DNA from: Echinicola arenosa
GTDB lineage: Bacteria > Bacteroidota > Bacteroidia > Cytophagales > Cyclobacteriaceae
Direction of reading: 5' to 3'
Length of the DNA stretch: 64,000 bases
NCBI RefSeq assembly: GCF_014841125.1
Contig: NZ_JACYTQ010000001.1
Span: 310,001-374,000, forward strand
The notes beneath the pieces are model-generated. The model had not been told where the DNA came from. It worked only from the letters and a program-made list of their open reading frames with translations, and did not search any database. Shown in pieces: positions 46,901 through 54,142 of this stretch. Every line of letters begins with the position of its first letter. Positions within the stretch are counted from its first letter, which is position 1. A program made the position numbers and the translations under genes.

Positions 46901-49692
46901 GATGGCGAAGTGGCATCTTTTGCCTCTGTATCAGTTGCTGCACTTCCTGTATTACCAAAAGTATCGGTTAAGGTTACTGATAAAGTAACAGTTCCATCCC
47001 CTAAACCACTCAAATCAAGTCCCGCTATTTGATCCGTTGCTGTTGCGATAGTACCGGAACCAGTCACATTGGTTCCACCACCAGAGCTGGAGAAAGTATA
47101 ATTATAGGTAGATCCTACTTCAGCCCCTGCGAGGGTAAAGCTGACAGAAGATTGATTTCCATTATTGATAGGGCTTTGATCTATACTAACAGTATAACCC
47201 GATGGTGCTGTAGTATCTTTTGTCTCTGTATCAGTTGCGGCATTACCTGCATTACCAAAAGTATCGGTTAAGGTTACTGATAAAGTAACAGTTCCATCCC
47301 CCAAACCACTCAAATCAAGTCCCGTTATTTGATCCATTGCTGTTGTGATAGTACCGGAACCGATCACATTGGTTCCGCCCCCAGAGCTGGAGAAAGTATA
47401 ATTATAGGTAGATCCTACTTCAGCCCCTGCAAAGGTAAAACTAGTTGTAGATTGGTTTGCATTATTGATAGGACTTTGGTCTATGCTAACAGTATAACCC
47501 GATGGTGCTATAATATCCTTTGTTTCAGTATCCGTAGCAGCACTACCTGCGTTACCAAAAGTATCGGTTAAGATGACCGACAAAGTAATGGTTCCATCCA
47601 CAAGCCCACTTAAATCAATGCCGCTTATTTGATCCGTTGCTGTTGCGATAGTACCGGAACCGGTCACATTGGTTCCACCACCAGAGCTGGATAAAGTATA
47701 ATTATAGGTGGTTCCGACCTCCGCTCCTGCAAAGGTGAAACTGGCTGCTGATTGATTTGAAGTATTAATTCCGCTTTGATCTATAGCCACACTATAACCG
47801 GTAGGGGCTGTAGTATCTTTTGTTTCCGTATCTGTGGCTGCACTTCCTGTACTTCCAAAAGTATCGGTCAAGGTTACAGAAAGCGTGATGGTTCCATCTC
47901 CTAAACCACTAAGGTCAATACCCGTGATCTGGTCGGTAGCAGTAGCGATACTTCCTGATCCCGTCACATTAGTACCGCCACCATCACTTGAGAAGGTATA
48001 ATTATAGGTGGCTCCCACCTCTGCACCGGAAAAGGTAAAGCTGGTCGCTGCCTGATTGGCTGCTGTGATTTCAACTTGGTCAATCGCCACGCTATACCCT
48101 GTGGGCGGCGATAGGTTAGCATCTTTGATCGTGAGCGTTACTTGCTGCGTGCCGTCCTCTATCGCGTTGGTAGGGGTATTCATATCGATGATGATCGTCT
48201 CATCACCTTCTTCCAAGCCATCGAAAAGGGAAGTCACCCGAATACTGTCCATCAGCTGACCAGGAGATATCGTAATCACAGACCCTGTAATGCTATAGTC
48301 GGTTCCTCCTCCTGTAGCTGTACCGGAAAAGTACAAGGGAATGGAAACGGTTACTCCGGCGAAATTGTCTATCTTGCCTCTCACGTAAGCCTGCCCCCCA
48401 GCTTCGTTGGTGATGGGGTTATAGAAGTCCAATATCTCCAAAGAAGCATTGGGCGGTATATCGTCATTCATTATGGTATACGTCACTTGCTGGGTTCCAT
48501 CTTCTGTCCCCCCAGTGATGGAATTTATGTCGATGATGACAGTTTCGTTATTTTCATACTGGCTGTCATTGATATTTTGTAAGGTGACCGTCCCGGTGGT
48601 ACTTCCAGCAGGAATGGTAATCGCCGAGCCGCTTATGGTATAATCCACCGAGTTTGTAGCCGTACCTCCAATGGAGAGGTTTACGATGGTGTTTATTCCG
48701 TAACTATTGGAAAGCGTCGCTGTAATAGTGTTTGCGGTAGCTTGATTTTCAGGTCTGGAAGTTGGATTTACGCTGAGGGTCACCGTGGGTACTGGTGATA
48801 CATTCAAGTTGGCCGTGTAATTTGAGGTACTGGCATCCGTGCCGTCACTTACATCAAACTGGAAGGAAGTATTGGTACTTCCAGTTTGGATATACTGTAA
48901 ATTTCCTGCGTCCAAATTGGCTTTGCTGATCTGGTCACTTACATTCACTGCTTCTCCACCATCAAAAACATCATCATTATCCGCATCCAGATAAAGGGTT
49001 CCTACGGTAGGTAAGGATTCTATTAACACATGATCCAAAGCATCACCATCACTATCGCTATATCCAAAATCAGAAGTTGAAAAAGTATAAGTTAAATTTT
49101 CATATGGGCCATTGGCCGCTGTAAAACTGGAAGCCGTGGGGGGGGTATTGGCCGCTGAAAGGTTATATGTCAAATCATCAAAATCAACAACGAGATTCCC
49201 CCCTGATATGGTAAAACTAGTAATATTGTTAAAGCCTATTTCAGAAGAAAAATCATAATCATATTTAGTTAAATAACTATTGTTTGAGGCAAAAGAAACG
49301 TTTCCACCTTCACTTGAGGAAATTGTAAAATTTGAATTCGCTATTACATCAAACGTTAGACTTCTTAAGTCAAAACTACCTCCTGCTGACAGGCTAACCT
49401 CAATACTTGAAATACCGCCGTATGAATCGTAATCAAATTGGATGGCATAATCTGTCGGGCCACTATCAGACAAAAATGAATAATTATTGTCCGTACGGTT
49501 TAAATAAGTTGAATTAGTACCTGTTATTTGATACCGAAAATCATCAAGAGTGAAATCCTTGCTAGAGTTATTAAATGAAGGATTATCATCATAACTCTCA
49601 GTTGTCTGTCCCCTAAGCTGAAAAACTGAGAACATCCCCACTACCAATAATAGTAGGCATTTATAAAGGTTAAATTGGTAAATATATTTCAT
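40993..49692 (-). CDS. Giant T9SS-exported repeat adhesin (cadherin-like, Calx-beta, Ig-like, MBG repeats, gliding C-terminal domain)
   Basis: 2899 residues. Signal peptide 1-28 (LLLLVVGMFSVFQLRGQ). A unique N-terminal beta-rich domain runs to about 180, followed by a cadherin-like domain (about 185-300, DFGYSDSDGDALDHVLI) and two Calx-beta domains (about 300-525). Eight Ig-like repeats of about 100 residues follow (about 525-1330; SSSGGGTNVTGSGTIATATD), then two single Ig-like domains (to about 1515). Fourteen MBG repeats of 79 residues (about 1520-2620; ADDKSKVYGSTDPSLTVSYA) precede a linker and a gliding-motility type C-terminal domain (about 2815-2899; IYNTFTPNQDGTNDTWGIEE, ending TLNLLRR). 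The CTD directs export by type IX secretion. The PorP gene overlaps its stop. Role: a long surface fibre for adhesion or gliding. Confidence 0.94.
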   Translation of the reverse strand: MKYIYQFNLYKCLLLLVVGMFSVFQLRGQTTESYDDNPSFNNSSKDFTLDDFRYQITGTNSTYLNRTDNNYSFLSDSGPTDYAIQFDYDSYGGISSIEVSLSAGGSFDLRSLTFDVIANSNFTISSSEGGNVSFASNNSYLTKYDYDFSSEIGFNNITSFTISGGNLVVDFDDLTYNLSAANTPPTASSFTAANGPYENLTYTFSTSDFGYSDSDGDALDHVLIESLPTVGTLYLDADNDDVFDGGEAVNVSDQISKANLDAGNLQYIQTGSTNTSFQFDVSDGTDASTSNYTANLNVSPVPTVTLSVNPTSRPENQATANTITATLSNSYGINTIVNLSIGGTATNSVDYTISGSAITIPAGSTTGTVTLQNINDSQYENNETVIIDINSITGGTEDGTQQVTYTIMNDDIPPNASLEILDFYNPITNEAGGQAYVRGKIDNFAGVTVSIPLYFSGTATGGGTDYSITGSVITISPGQLMDSIRVTSLFDGLEEGDETIIIDMNTPTNAIEDGTQQVTLTIKDANLSPPTGYSVAIDQVEITAANQAATSFTFSGAEVGATYNYTFSSDGGGTNVTGSGSIATATDQITGIDLSGLGDGTITLSVTLTDTFGSTGSAATDTETKDTTAPTGYSVAIDQSGINTSNQSAASFTFAGAEVGTTYNYTLSSSGGGTNVTGSGTIATATDQISGIDLSGLVDGTITLSVILTDTFGNAGSAATDTETKDIIAPSGYTVSIDQSPINNANQSTTSFTFAGAEVGSTYNYTFSSSGGGTNVIGSGTITTAMDQITGLDLSGLGDGTVTLSVTLTDTFGNAGNAATDTETKDTTAPSGYTVSIDQSPINNGNQSSVSFTLAGAEVGSTYNYTFSSSGGGTNVTGSGTIATATDQIAGLDLSGLGDGTVTLSVTLTDTFGNTGSAATDTEAKDATSPSGYSVQIDQTPISSSNQSAVSFTFAGAEIGASYNYTLSSSGGGTNVTGSGSIATATDQITGIDLSGLGDGTVTLSVTLTDTFGNTGAAATDTETKDTTAPTGYSVNIDLLGEIMINMINETIIEFSGSGMEVGSTLNYSFTSSGGGSAVTGTETVTTASETFDNGGPGYDLSGLNDGTITLTVSLTDPVGNQGTNATDTETKDAGPPTGYSVSWDDNLINATESSSTSFSLTNAEVGTTASYSISSSGDGNTATVTGTVSVSNTSQTVTVDVGALTNGVLTVQVTLRDQGGNTGSTESDNSAVLDKTAPSGYVATFDQDPINGTNETAVSFSFTGAEVGAIYSFTISSSGGGTNISGSGTVATASDQITGIDLSGLGDGTITLSVSLSDAAGNTGSPNTDTSTKDTNEAPTASALSISGALTVGEQLTGNYTFMDPDSDPENGSSYKWYRSDDNAGTNKTAISGAIAQQYTLQAVDQGKYISFEVTPNDGTEIGTTVESALNGPVKVDQAITFPSIANKTYGDASFTLGDAQTDESLTVTYTADDPSVVSITGNQAIILKAGTTQITATQSGDGVTNAAPAVVQSLTVNKAALTVTGNDKSKVYGSTDPTWTVSYSGFVNGDNETALGGTLDLSRAAGEDVGNYAISASGYTSSNYTISYVEGNFEITQAALTVTADDKSKVYGSTDPTLTVSYAGFVNGDDETALVGTLDVSRAVGEDVGNYAVMASGYSSSNYTISYVDGNFEITQAALTVTADNISKVYGSADPSLTVSYAGFVNGDDETALGGTLDVSRAVGEDVGNYAVMASGYTSSNYTISYVEGNLEITQAALTVTADDKSKVYGSTDPTWTVSYSGFVNGDDETSLGGTLDVSRAAGEDVGNYVIMASGHTSSNYSISYVEGNFEITQAALTVTADDKSKVYGSTDPGFTVSYAGFVNGDDATDLGGTLDVSRAAGEDVGNYAIMASGYSSSNYTISYVDGNFEITQAALTVTADDKSKVYGSTDPGLTVSYAGFVNGDDATALGGTLAVSRAAGEDVGNYAISASGYTSSNYTISYVDGNFEITQAALTVTADDKSKVYGSTDPALTVSYAGFVNGDDETALVGTLDLSRAVGEDVGNYAISVSGYTSSNYTISYVEGNLEITQAALTVTADDKSKVYGSTDPGLTVSYAGFVNGDGETTLVGTLDLSRAAGEDVGNYAVMASGYSSSNYTISYVEGNLEITQAALTVTADDKSKVYGSTDPSLTVSYAGFVNGDDETALVGTLDLSRAAGEDVGNYTVTASGLISSNYTISYVGGNFEITQAALTVTADNKSKVYGSAEPSLTVSYSGFVNGDNEDDLGGTLAIGRTKGEDVGNYAISASGYTSSNYTIIYVEGNFEITQAALTVTADDKSKVYGSTDPGLTVSYAGFVNGDDETALGGTLDVSRAVGEDVGNYAISASGYASSNYTISYVEGNLEITQAALTVTADDKSKVYGSTDPGLTVSYAGFVNGDDETALVGTLDLSRAAGEDVGNYAVMASGYSSSNYTISYIEGNLEITQAALTVTADDKSKVYGSTDPSLTVSYAGFVNGDDATALGGTLDVSRAAGEDVGNYAISASGYSSSNYTINYMDGSLEITPEALTVVADDKSKVYGTIDPALTYVVSGLVNGDGMEVIVGNLNRSPGEEVGSYPINRGSLSTSANYLLQFTGGELTIEARKIEEVYEPAAVEVAWGVSYDEVILPETVLVRTEEDEMINLPVSWDKRGIDLRNRGTYTVTGELVLPSSVSEDAPSPYMDVVVLPKPAPSDLLLDNTEFEASVENIQIAIGGLEVIDPADDVHTIGLVSGAGDNQYFILSGSALYWNSTEALAGRTSFTVVFQVMDADGNILEKSFTITRLRKSLDEIEIYNTFTPNQDGTNDTWGIEELKYYTGVRIMVFERSGKRVFLTTDPEARWDGTFNGKELAPGSYFWVVETGETDKVRRGTLNLLRR
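41820..45145 (-). repeat. MBG tandem repeat array, 237-bp unit
   Basis: Thirteen nearly identical 79-codon units plus one diverged C-terminal unit. The exact 237-bp period was checked at 42281, 42518 and 42755 on the repeated AAGGCTGCCTGCGTAATCTC or close variant. Adjacent units mix a few alternative residues (ISASGYT / VMASGYS, DLSRAAG / DVSRAVG) in a mosaic way, as expected from unequal crossing-over or gene conversion. Copy number may vary between strains, and assemblies may collapse the array. Confidence 0.92.
45700..48115 (-). repeat. Ig-like tandem repeat array, 300-bp unit
   Basis: Eight units of about 100 codons. The middle ones have an exact 300-bp period (for example GATCCGTTGCTGTTGCGATA at 47030 and 47630, with a variant at 47330). 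The outer units are more diverged, so expansion took place from the middle. Confidence 0.85.
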
Positions 49693-49848
49693 AATTACTT
49701 TATTCTACTAGATAAAATAGAGAGGGAGCATTTATAGACTTTTCTCAAAAAGGTTTTTAAAGAAAAAATAGCTGTAAATATAAACAACCCAAGGCAAGAG
49801 CATAATAAAATGCCCTTACCTGCTAATGCAACTTATTTTCTTAACTAT

Positions 49849-50412
49849 TTAATTTCTAGAAGGGAATATTCCTTCTACACAAATGATGTAATTAATGGCC
49901 AAAAAAGGCTGCATATTATTAAAGGGTATGTTGCCCCCAGTATTGCTTGTCAATGGCGGAGTGCCACCAGACACATTTAAATCAACGTCTGGGGACTGGT
50001 TATTATAACCTTGAGCCGCCCTTCCTCCTGCCATTGGTGCAGCCAAGGTGTTTGCTCCATTGGTACCAGGCACTTGTTCAGTTGCATTTTGACTACTGGC
50101 TTTTACATGGGAAATCACGCTATGGTTATGAGAAGGAATGTTGGTCACATTCAACGTAGTGGTCTCTGATCCGCCTTTTGCGCCTAACCTTCTATCGGAA
50201 AGTCCAGGGCCATATCCTGTTCCTATTGGTGCTCTTCCTCTTAAATCGGGCAATGCAAAAGTGGTCCTACCATCACCACCATAGGTTGTTCCTAAAATAG
50301 AAAACAAGGCACTATTTTGAGCTATGGGCAACAATTGGCCTTCACACAGCATATAACCTCTTGGGGCAAAATTGCCTGCAAAAATTTTGATTACTCCTAT
50401 TAATTCTTCCAT
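49849..50412 (-). CDS. Phage tail collar-domain protein (microcystin-dependent-protein type)
   Basis: 187 residues starting MEELIGVIKIFAGNFAPRGY at the ATG at 50412. The N-terminal collar domain is typical: MLCEGQLLPIAQNSALFSIL, GTTYGGDGRTTFALPDLRGR, APIGTGYGPGLSDRRLGAKG, then the histidine motif IPSHNHSV. The C-terminus ends NMQPFLAINYIICVEGIFPS, also conserved. No signal peptide. Bacteroidota chromosomes often carry these outside prophages, sometimes several in a row; the function is unknown. It lies 156 bp upstream of the giant adhesin on the same strand and may be cotranscribed. No other phage structural genes are near. Confidence 0.9.
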   Translation of the reverse strand: MEELIGVIKIFAGNFAPRGYMLCEGQLLPIAQNSALFSILGTTYGGDGRTTFALPDLRGRAPIGTGYGPGLSDRRLGAKGGSETTTLNVTNIPSHNHSVISHVKASSQNATEQVPGTNGANTLAAPMAGGRAAQGYNNQSPDVDLNVSGGTPPLTSNTGGNIPFNNMQPFLAINYIICVEGIFPSRN

Positions 50413-51412
50413 CTTTTTGTTGGTTTTTGTTAAAAATTGTTCAAATAATTATATGTCAAATCTTTTCGTGATATTCTATAGGCTATGAATTTTTCAGCCT
50501 AAATTTTATTTTCATTCTAACAAGTAAACATAATGTCACTCTTAGACTTGTTTCATTTTTTTTAATAAAGGGCCATTAAATGCTGGACAATTTTCAAGAG
50601 AAAAGTCAAGCTATCTTTTCTGGAAAGTCAAAAAAATCAATCGAACTCAACTGGACCATTAGGAACCAGATCTATAAGCATCATTCACCTATGGTGTTTT
50701 CCTAAAAGGATTATGTTAAAGCAGTAATAAACCATAAGGTGAATTTTTGGCAGATTACTCCCATTTAAGATTTTCAAAACAAACCATATACAAACTATAT
50801 CAAATGTAATATTTTTGTAAACAAATAACCTATTAAGCTTAAATTTTAATCATTTCACTATACAAATCCATTGGATAGACTCTGCTTATGCCATTTCTTC
50901 CAAAGAGATAGTTTCCTACTCTAATTTAAAGCCATCACATCCAAGTCCTGCGTTCGAAACATATACTGGATTGGTGTTGATTAGGCTGAGTATGCAAATT
51001 GATAGCTCAACGCAGCCCAAATACATTGACACGGTTTAAATCATCTGACAATCGCTTTTTTGAAATTTCACCTTATTGCTGCCTAAACCATTCCTATCAA
51101 TGTCCACACAATTCAAATACCGCATAGCAATTGATACCTCTTCAGTATCAAAACCATTACAACCAATTCTCAGGCCTTTTACGATTTCCTGCCCCATGCT
51201 GGAGACCTGGCCTGAGAATGGTATTAACAATCCTACTTTCATCATCGAAAAAATTAATTTTATTGTTGAATTTTATTTACTCATGTTGGTATGTACAAAA
51301 TTGAGGACTGGCAGTATATTTTAACAGCGCATTACTTCGCATAGAAAAAATCAAGTATAAATACCTGGTCAAACAGCCTCTACTTAAAAACAGCAATAGC
51401 AACTTCTTCCTA
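50413..51412. other. Gene-poor kilobase with decayed fragments
   Basis: No convincing intact gene. It is AT-rich and holds an imperfect inverted repeat (ATTCACCTATGGT near 50686 and ACCATAAGGTGAAT near 50731), a short minus-strand frame at 51036-51245 treated separately, and a stretch near 50910-50990 reading NPVYVSNAGLGCDGFKLE before a stop. It looks like degraded DNA at the island end. Confidence 0.6.
51036..51245 (-). pseudogene. Short fragment resembling a substrate-binding protein N-terminus
   Basis: 69 codons. The start MMKVGLLIPFSGQVSSMGQE (then IVKGLRIG) resembles the first strand and helix of type I periplasmic-binding proteins of the LIVBP kind, which begin KVGLLxPxSG and continue with a glycine and 'G.. 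.. G' helix. It lacks a signal peptide. The rest (FDTEEVSIAMRYLNCVDIDR) does not continue the fold, so only a fragment is left. Similarity is by eye over about 28 residues. Confidence 0.3.
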
Positions 51413-51568
51413 TTATCTTAATAAGATGGACAGTTCCTCGACCAGATCAAATATTAATTGATCCATATCTTCTTTAGTTATAATATTTACTTCCTTAGAG
51501 GTTGTTTTTACCGTAAATAAATATAAAAAACCGTTAACCTTCACATCAAAATCAGAAGTGGGAAGAGC
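51413..51568 (-). other. Open frame directly after the integrase stop
   Basis: In the same frame as the integrase C-terminus, right after its TAG, 51 sense codons run to a TAA at 51413-51415: ALPTSDFDVKVNGFLYLFTV, then EVNIITKEDMDQLIFDLVEE. It has no ATG near its start and no recognised family. It may be the tail of a longer element gene or chance. Confidence 0.25.
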
Positions 51569-52262
51569 CTATTTTGCCAATAAATTCTTCAACATTTTAA
51601 TATTCTCACTTACTTTTTTCTCAACTACCCGTGCATACATCTGTGTGGTCACTATTTTTTGTATGCCATAACATTTTACTACCTGATTCTATTGGAACTC
51701 CATTGTTGGTAACAAATCTCCCCCGATAGTCCTTTGGCTTGAATGTCCTAAGGTGGTTTTCATAATCAGTAATAAACTTGTAGTCGATTTCTGACAAGGA
51801 AATCTCAGACTTTCGCTTTCTAGTTTTAAGGAACTCCAGAAGATGTCGTTCGGTGGTTTTGTAATTTTTGAGGGTACCTTCTGCAAGAATGCCTATGTTA
51901 TGCTTATTGTGAAAATTAACAAGCTCCATCAGCTTATGCTCCTCTTCCTCAATGCCCAAAAACCTATTTTTTATTGCTTCAGGGGTAATATTCCTTTTTT
52001 CAATAAATAGTTCTTGATAGCATTCCAGTATTCTAGAGCGCATATAATCCAGGTAGCGATTTGAGGACCTGGACTCTGGGTTATTCCCTTTTACCCAACC
52101 TTTTCCAAAATCTCATTCTGATCGTGAAATTACTTTGTTTGCAGAAATCTCAATTCTCTTTCCATTAACAGTAACCCTTGCCACCACGGGAGAAAGCCCT
52201 CTTTTGTTCACTTTGGAAGATTTAATAACAAACTGAATACCAAGTGTTTTAGCATTTTTCAT
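51569..52262 (-). pseudogene. Decayed tyrosine integrase, copy B (internal deletion)
   Basis: The ATG at 52262 starts MKNAKTLGIQFVIKSSKVNK (Arm domain), about 90% like copy A. A stop follows ANKVISRSE near 52114. The frame resumes at MRSRILECYQELFIEKRNIT and runs through the SAM-like core-binding domain (GTLKNYKTTERHLLEFLKTR, IDYKFITDYENHLRTF). At GSKMLWHTK a deletion removes most of the catalytic domain. In the next frame the C-terminal end IVTTQMYARVVEKKVSENIK is kept, with the catalytic tyrosine. So the arginine and histidine catalytic residues are lost. The gene points away from the adjoining tRNA-Pro, whose 3' end lies 280 bp upstream, the standard place for the integrase of a tRNA-targeting island. 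Confidence 0.85.
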
Positions 52263-52397
52263 ACAATTTCCGGTTAACTTGGAACCATTAAAAAAGGGTC
52301 CCAAAATTCAATGTTTTTTAAGCTCAATTCGGCCTAAAAACACTCCGAAACCAAGATTAGGAACAATCTATAGATCAATGACTTAAAGCCTAAAACG

Positions 52398-52469
52398 GGA
52401 CCCAAAATAGAAAATTAAATTGGGTCACCGAATAGGTCCCATTTTCTTTGAAATTGTATGTGGTTTTTT
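52398..52469. repeat. 72-bp identical direct repeat, right copy
   Basis: Partner of 6671-6742, between integrase copy B and the tRNA-Pro terminator. Same orientation as the left copy. Confidence 0.85.
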
Positions 52470-52483
52470 GTTGTATAAAAAAC

Positions 52484-52520
52484 AAAAAACCCTCCAAATC
52501 ATACGATTTGAAGGGTTTTG
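52484..52520 (-). terminator. tRNA-Pro terminator
   Basis: On the minus strand AAAACCCTTCAAATC and GATTTGGAGGGTTTT pair around a short GTAT loop, followed by a T-rich run (TTGTTTTTTAT). It lies 23 nt after the tRNA 3' end. Confidence 0.8.
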
Positions 52521-52566
52521 GTGGGAATTGCACCCCATTTTGTCGGAGTGGCGGGATTCGAACCCA
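52501..52566. repeat. att-like direct repeat, right copy
   Basis: Matches 6761-6826 at 64 of 66 positions. It covers the tRNA terminator edge, the spacer, and the last 24 nt of the tRNA-Pro gene, so here the attachment core is part of the intact tRNA. Confidence 0.85.
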
Positions 52567-52616
52567 CGACCCCTTGCACCCCATGCAAGTACGCTACCGG
52601 GCTGCGCTACACTCCG
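52543..52616 (-). tRNA. tRNA-Pro (anticodon GGG)
   Basis: 74 nt on the minus strand. The acceptor stem CGGAGTG pairs with CACTCCG and is followed by discriminator A. The D arm is AGCGCAGCCCGGTAGCG, the anticodon stem CTTGC/GCAAG encloses ATGGGGT (anticodon GGG), and the T arm contains GTGGGTTCGAATCCCGC with the GGTTCGAAT loop. CCA is not encoded. The gene is intact and is the insertion target of the neighbouring island. Confidence 0.95.
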
Positions 52617-52703
52617 AAATCATTGGAGGAGACTAATAAATTATAGCCCCCCCACTTGGAAGCTACAAATAAAATAGATTTTGAAGAATAAAAAAATCAT
52701 TTT

Positions 52704-53660
52704 CTAATTCCATTTCAATGAGCTTCTTTCATCCCAATAGGAATCAACACTTTCTTCCATTTCCCGCATAACCTGAAGATCTGAGTTACTAAGTTGAATA
52801 TGATTGGACATAAGGTTTTCCTCCAGCTGCTTTGTATTTCCTGCACCGCTCAAGACATAATCCGGTTGAAGAAAATCCATAATAAACCGAAGCGCCAATG
52901 CATCTACTCCCACATGATAATGGGTAGCTATTTTCTTTAGTTTATCATACCTTCCAGCATAATGCTTGAAACTCGAATTAGGAAATATCCTTCCATTGGC
53001 CAAACCTTCCTTGATAATGATTGTCTTCCCTAATTTTTGAGCTTTTTTCAAAGCGGGAAGCGTACTCTGCTCCAATATGTTAAAGGTTACCTGAAAACTA
53101 TCAAAAAGTATTTCTCCTTCCACTTTAACTTCCATTGCAGCTTTCAGAATTTCACTCTGGGATTTACCACTGGTACTCATTCCTATTTTAACCCCAGTAT
53201 CCATTTTAATCCTTAACAGCTCCTTATGAACATCTCTATTTTCAAGCACGCCAGATTCAAAAGTAGCTGAGTGAATCTGATAAATACCCAATGAAGGCAG
53301 AAACTGCTTTGAAAATGCCCATTGCTCTTTGAGCTTAGCCAAAGAATGTTCCTTTACTTCATGTGCGCCCTCATACCCCAATTCCCAGTTCGCCTTATAG
53401 GTATATCCCCATTTGGTGCTTAAAAGTACATCAGGATGCTGGCGACTTAGGTGCCATTCCAATAAAAACTGTTCCCCTTTACCATAAGAAGGGGCAGTGT
53501 CGAAATACCTAATTCCACTGGTATATGCCTTATCCAATACTTCCATTGATTTATGCTGAAAAGCATCAAGGGATTTATCTATATTCTGGTCGGACCTAAC
53601 GTTGATGTACTCGGGTCTCCCCAAAGCCGCCAAACCTAAACCTACTTGTGTCATAGTCAT
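52704..53660 (-). CDS. Aldo/keto reductase
   Basis: 318 residues from the ATG at 53660 (MTMTQVGLGL); 13 further codons are open upstream. The (beta/alpha)8 AKR tetrad is visible: Asp and Tyr in YFDTAPSYGKGEQFLLEWHL, Lys in LLSTKWGYTYKA, and His in IYQIHSATFESG. The NADPH-site end is YVLSGAGNTKQLEENL (family: 'PG.....EN'). It resembles the D-threo-aldose 1-dehydrogenase / L-fucose dehydrogenase branch. First gene on the core side of the tRNA. Convergent or parallel partners are absent, so the substrate stays open. Confidence 0.88.
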   Translation of the reverse strand: MTMTQVGLGLAALGRPEYINVRSDQNIDKSLDAFQHKSMEVLDKAYTSGIRYFDTAPSYGKGEQFLLEWHLSRQHPDVLLSTKWGYTYKANWELGYEGAHEVKEHSLAKLKEQWAFSKQFLPSLGIYQIHSATFESGVLENRDVHKELLRIKMDTGVKIGMSTSGKSQSEILKAAMEVKVEGEILFDSFQVTFNILEQSTLPALKKAQKLGKTIIIKEGLANGRIFPNSSFKHYAGRYDKLKKIATHYHVGVDALALRFIMDFLQPDYVLSGAGNTKQLEENLMSNHIQLSNSDLQVMREMEESVDSYWDERSSLKWN

Positions 53661-53883
53661 TTTAATAGTTATTTGAGGAAAGAGAGAATTACCCCTCAAT
53701 ATTTACAAAAATAGAATTATGACCGACTTTGCCACAAGAAAGAAAACCAAAAACGGTATTTATTCCTACCATATTTCATAGCGTTTATTTTCAAACTGTT
53801 TCCCAGTCGGGAAGATTGTTTGATCAAGACCTTTAGGTTCAGCATATTTTCCTTGCCAAAAAATGACCAATTTATTTTTTAGC

Positions 53884-53913
53884 TTCTATTCCAAAATGTT
53901 ATCGCTATATTTG
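53884..53913 (+). promoter_or_regulatory. Bacteroidota-type promoter for the riboswitch-metE unit
   Basis: TATATTTG (53906-53913) matches the -7 consensus TAnnTTTG. TTC at 53884-53886, exactly 19 nt before it, is one base from the -33 TTG. Transcription would start near 53920, about 30 nt before the riboswitch. Confidence 0.6.
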
Positions 53914-53949
53914 CCGTTCAAAGTTCTTTACATAATTTCTTCATTCACC

Positions 53950-54142
53950 AATTTAGGTCACCGGCCAAGGCCGAGGATAATAGGGAACCGTGTGAAAATC
54001 ACGGGCTGTCGCGCAACTGTAAGTGACTTCAAAGTTTTTGCCCTTGGGACCCACTGTTTTGATAGCTATCAGGATGGGAAGGGCGGCAAAAATGTCACAA
54101 GCCAGGAGACCTGCCTAAATTGACCTGCCCCAGTCCGGCAGG
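53950..54142 (+). promoter_or_regulatory. Cobalamin (B12) riboswitch upstream of metE
   Basis: Class I cobalamin riboswitch landmarks in order: GGTCACCGG (P2/P3 start), AATAGGGAACCGTGTGAAAA, CGGGCTGTCGCGCAACTGTAA with the core, and the B12 box AGCCAGGAGACCTGCC at 54100-54115. It is followed by CCTGCC...GGCAGG (54124-54142), which can pair alternatively as an expression platform. It lies about 185 bp ahead of metE. With B12 present the cobalamin-independent enzyme should be shut off. Confidence 0.95.

Noticed and set aside
49849-50412. Collar protein as evidence of a prophage
   Set aside because: No other phage structural, packaging or lysis genes are in the window; such proteins occur alone in Bacteroidota.
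6761-52566. The 45.7-kb segment as an integrative conjugative element
   Set aside because: No relaxase, mobilisation or tra genes are visible and both integrases are broken, so genomic island fits better.
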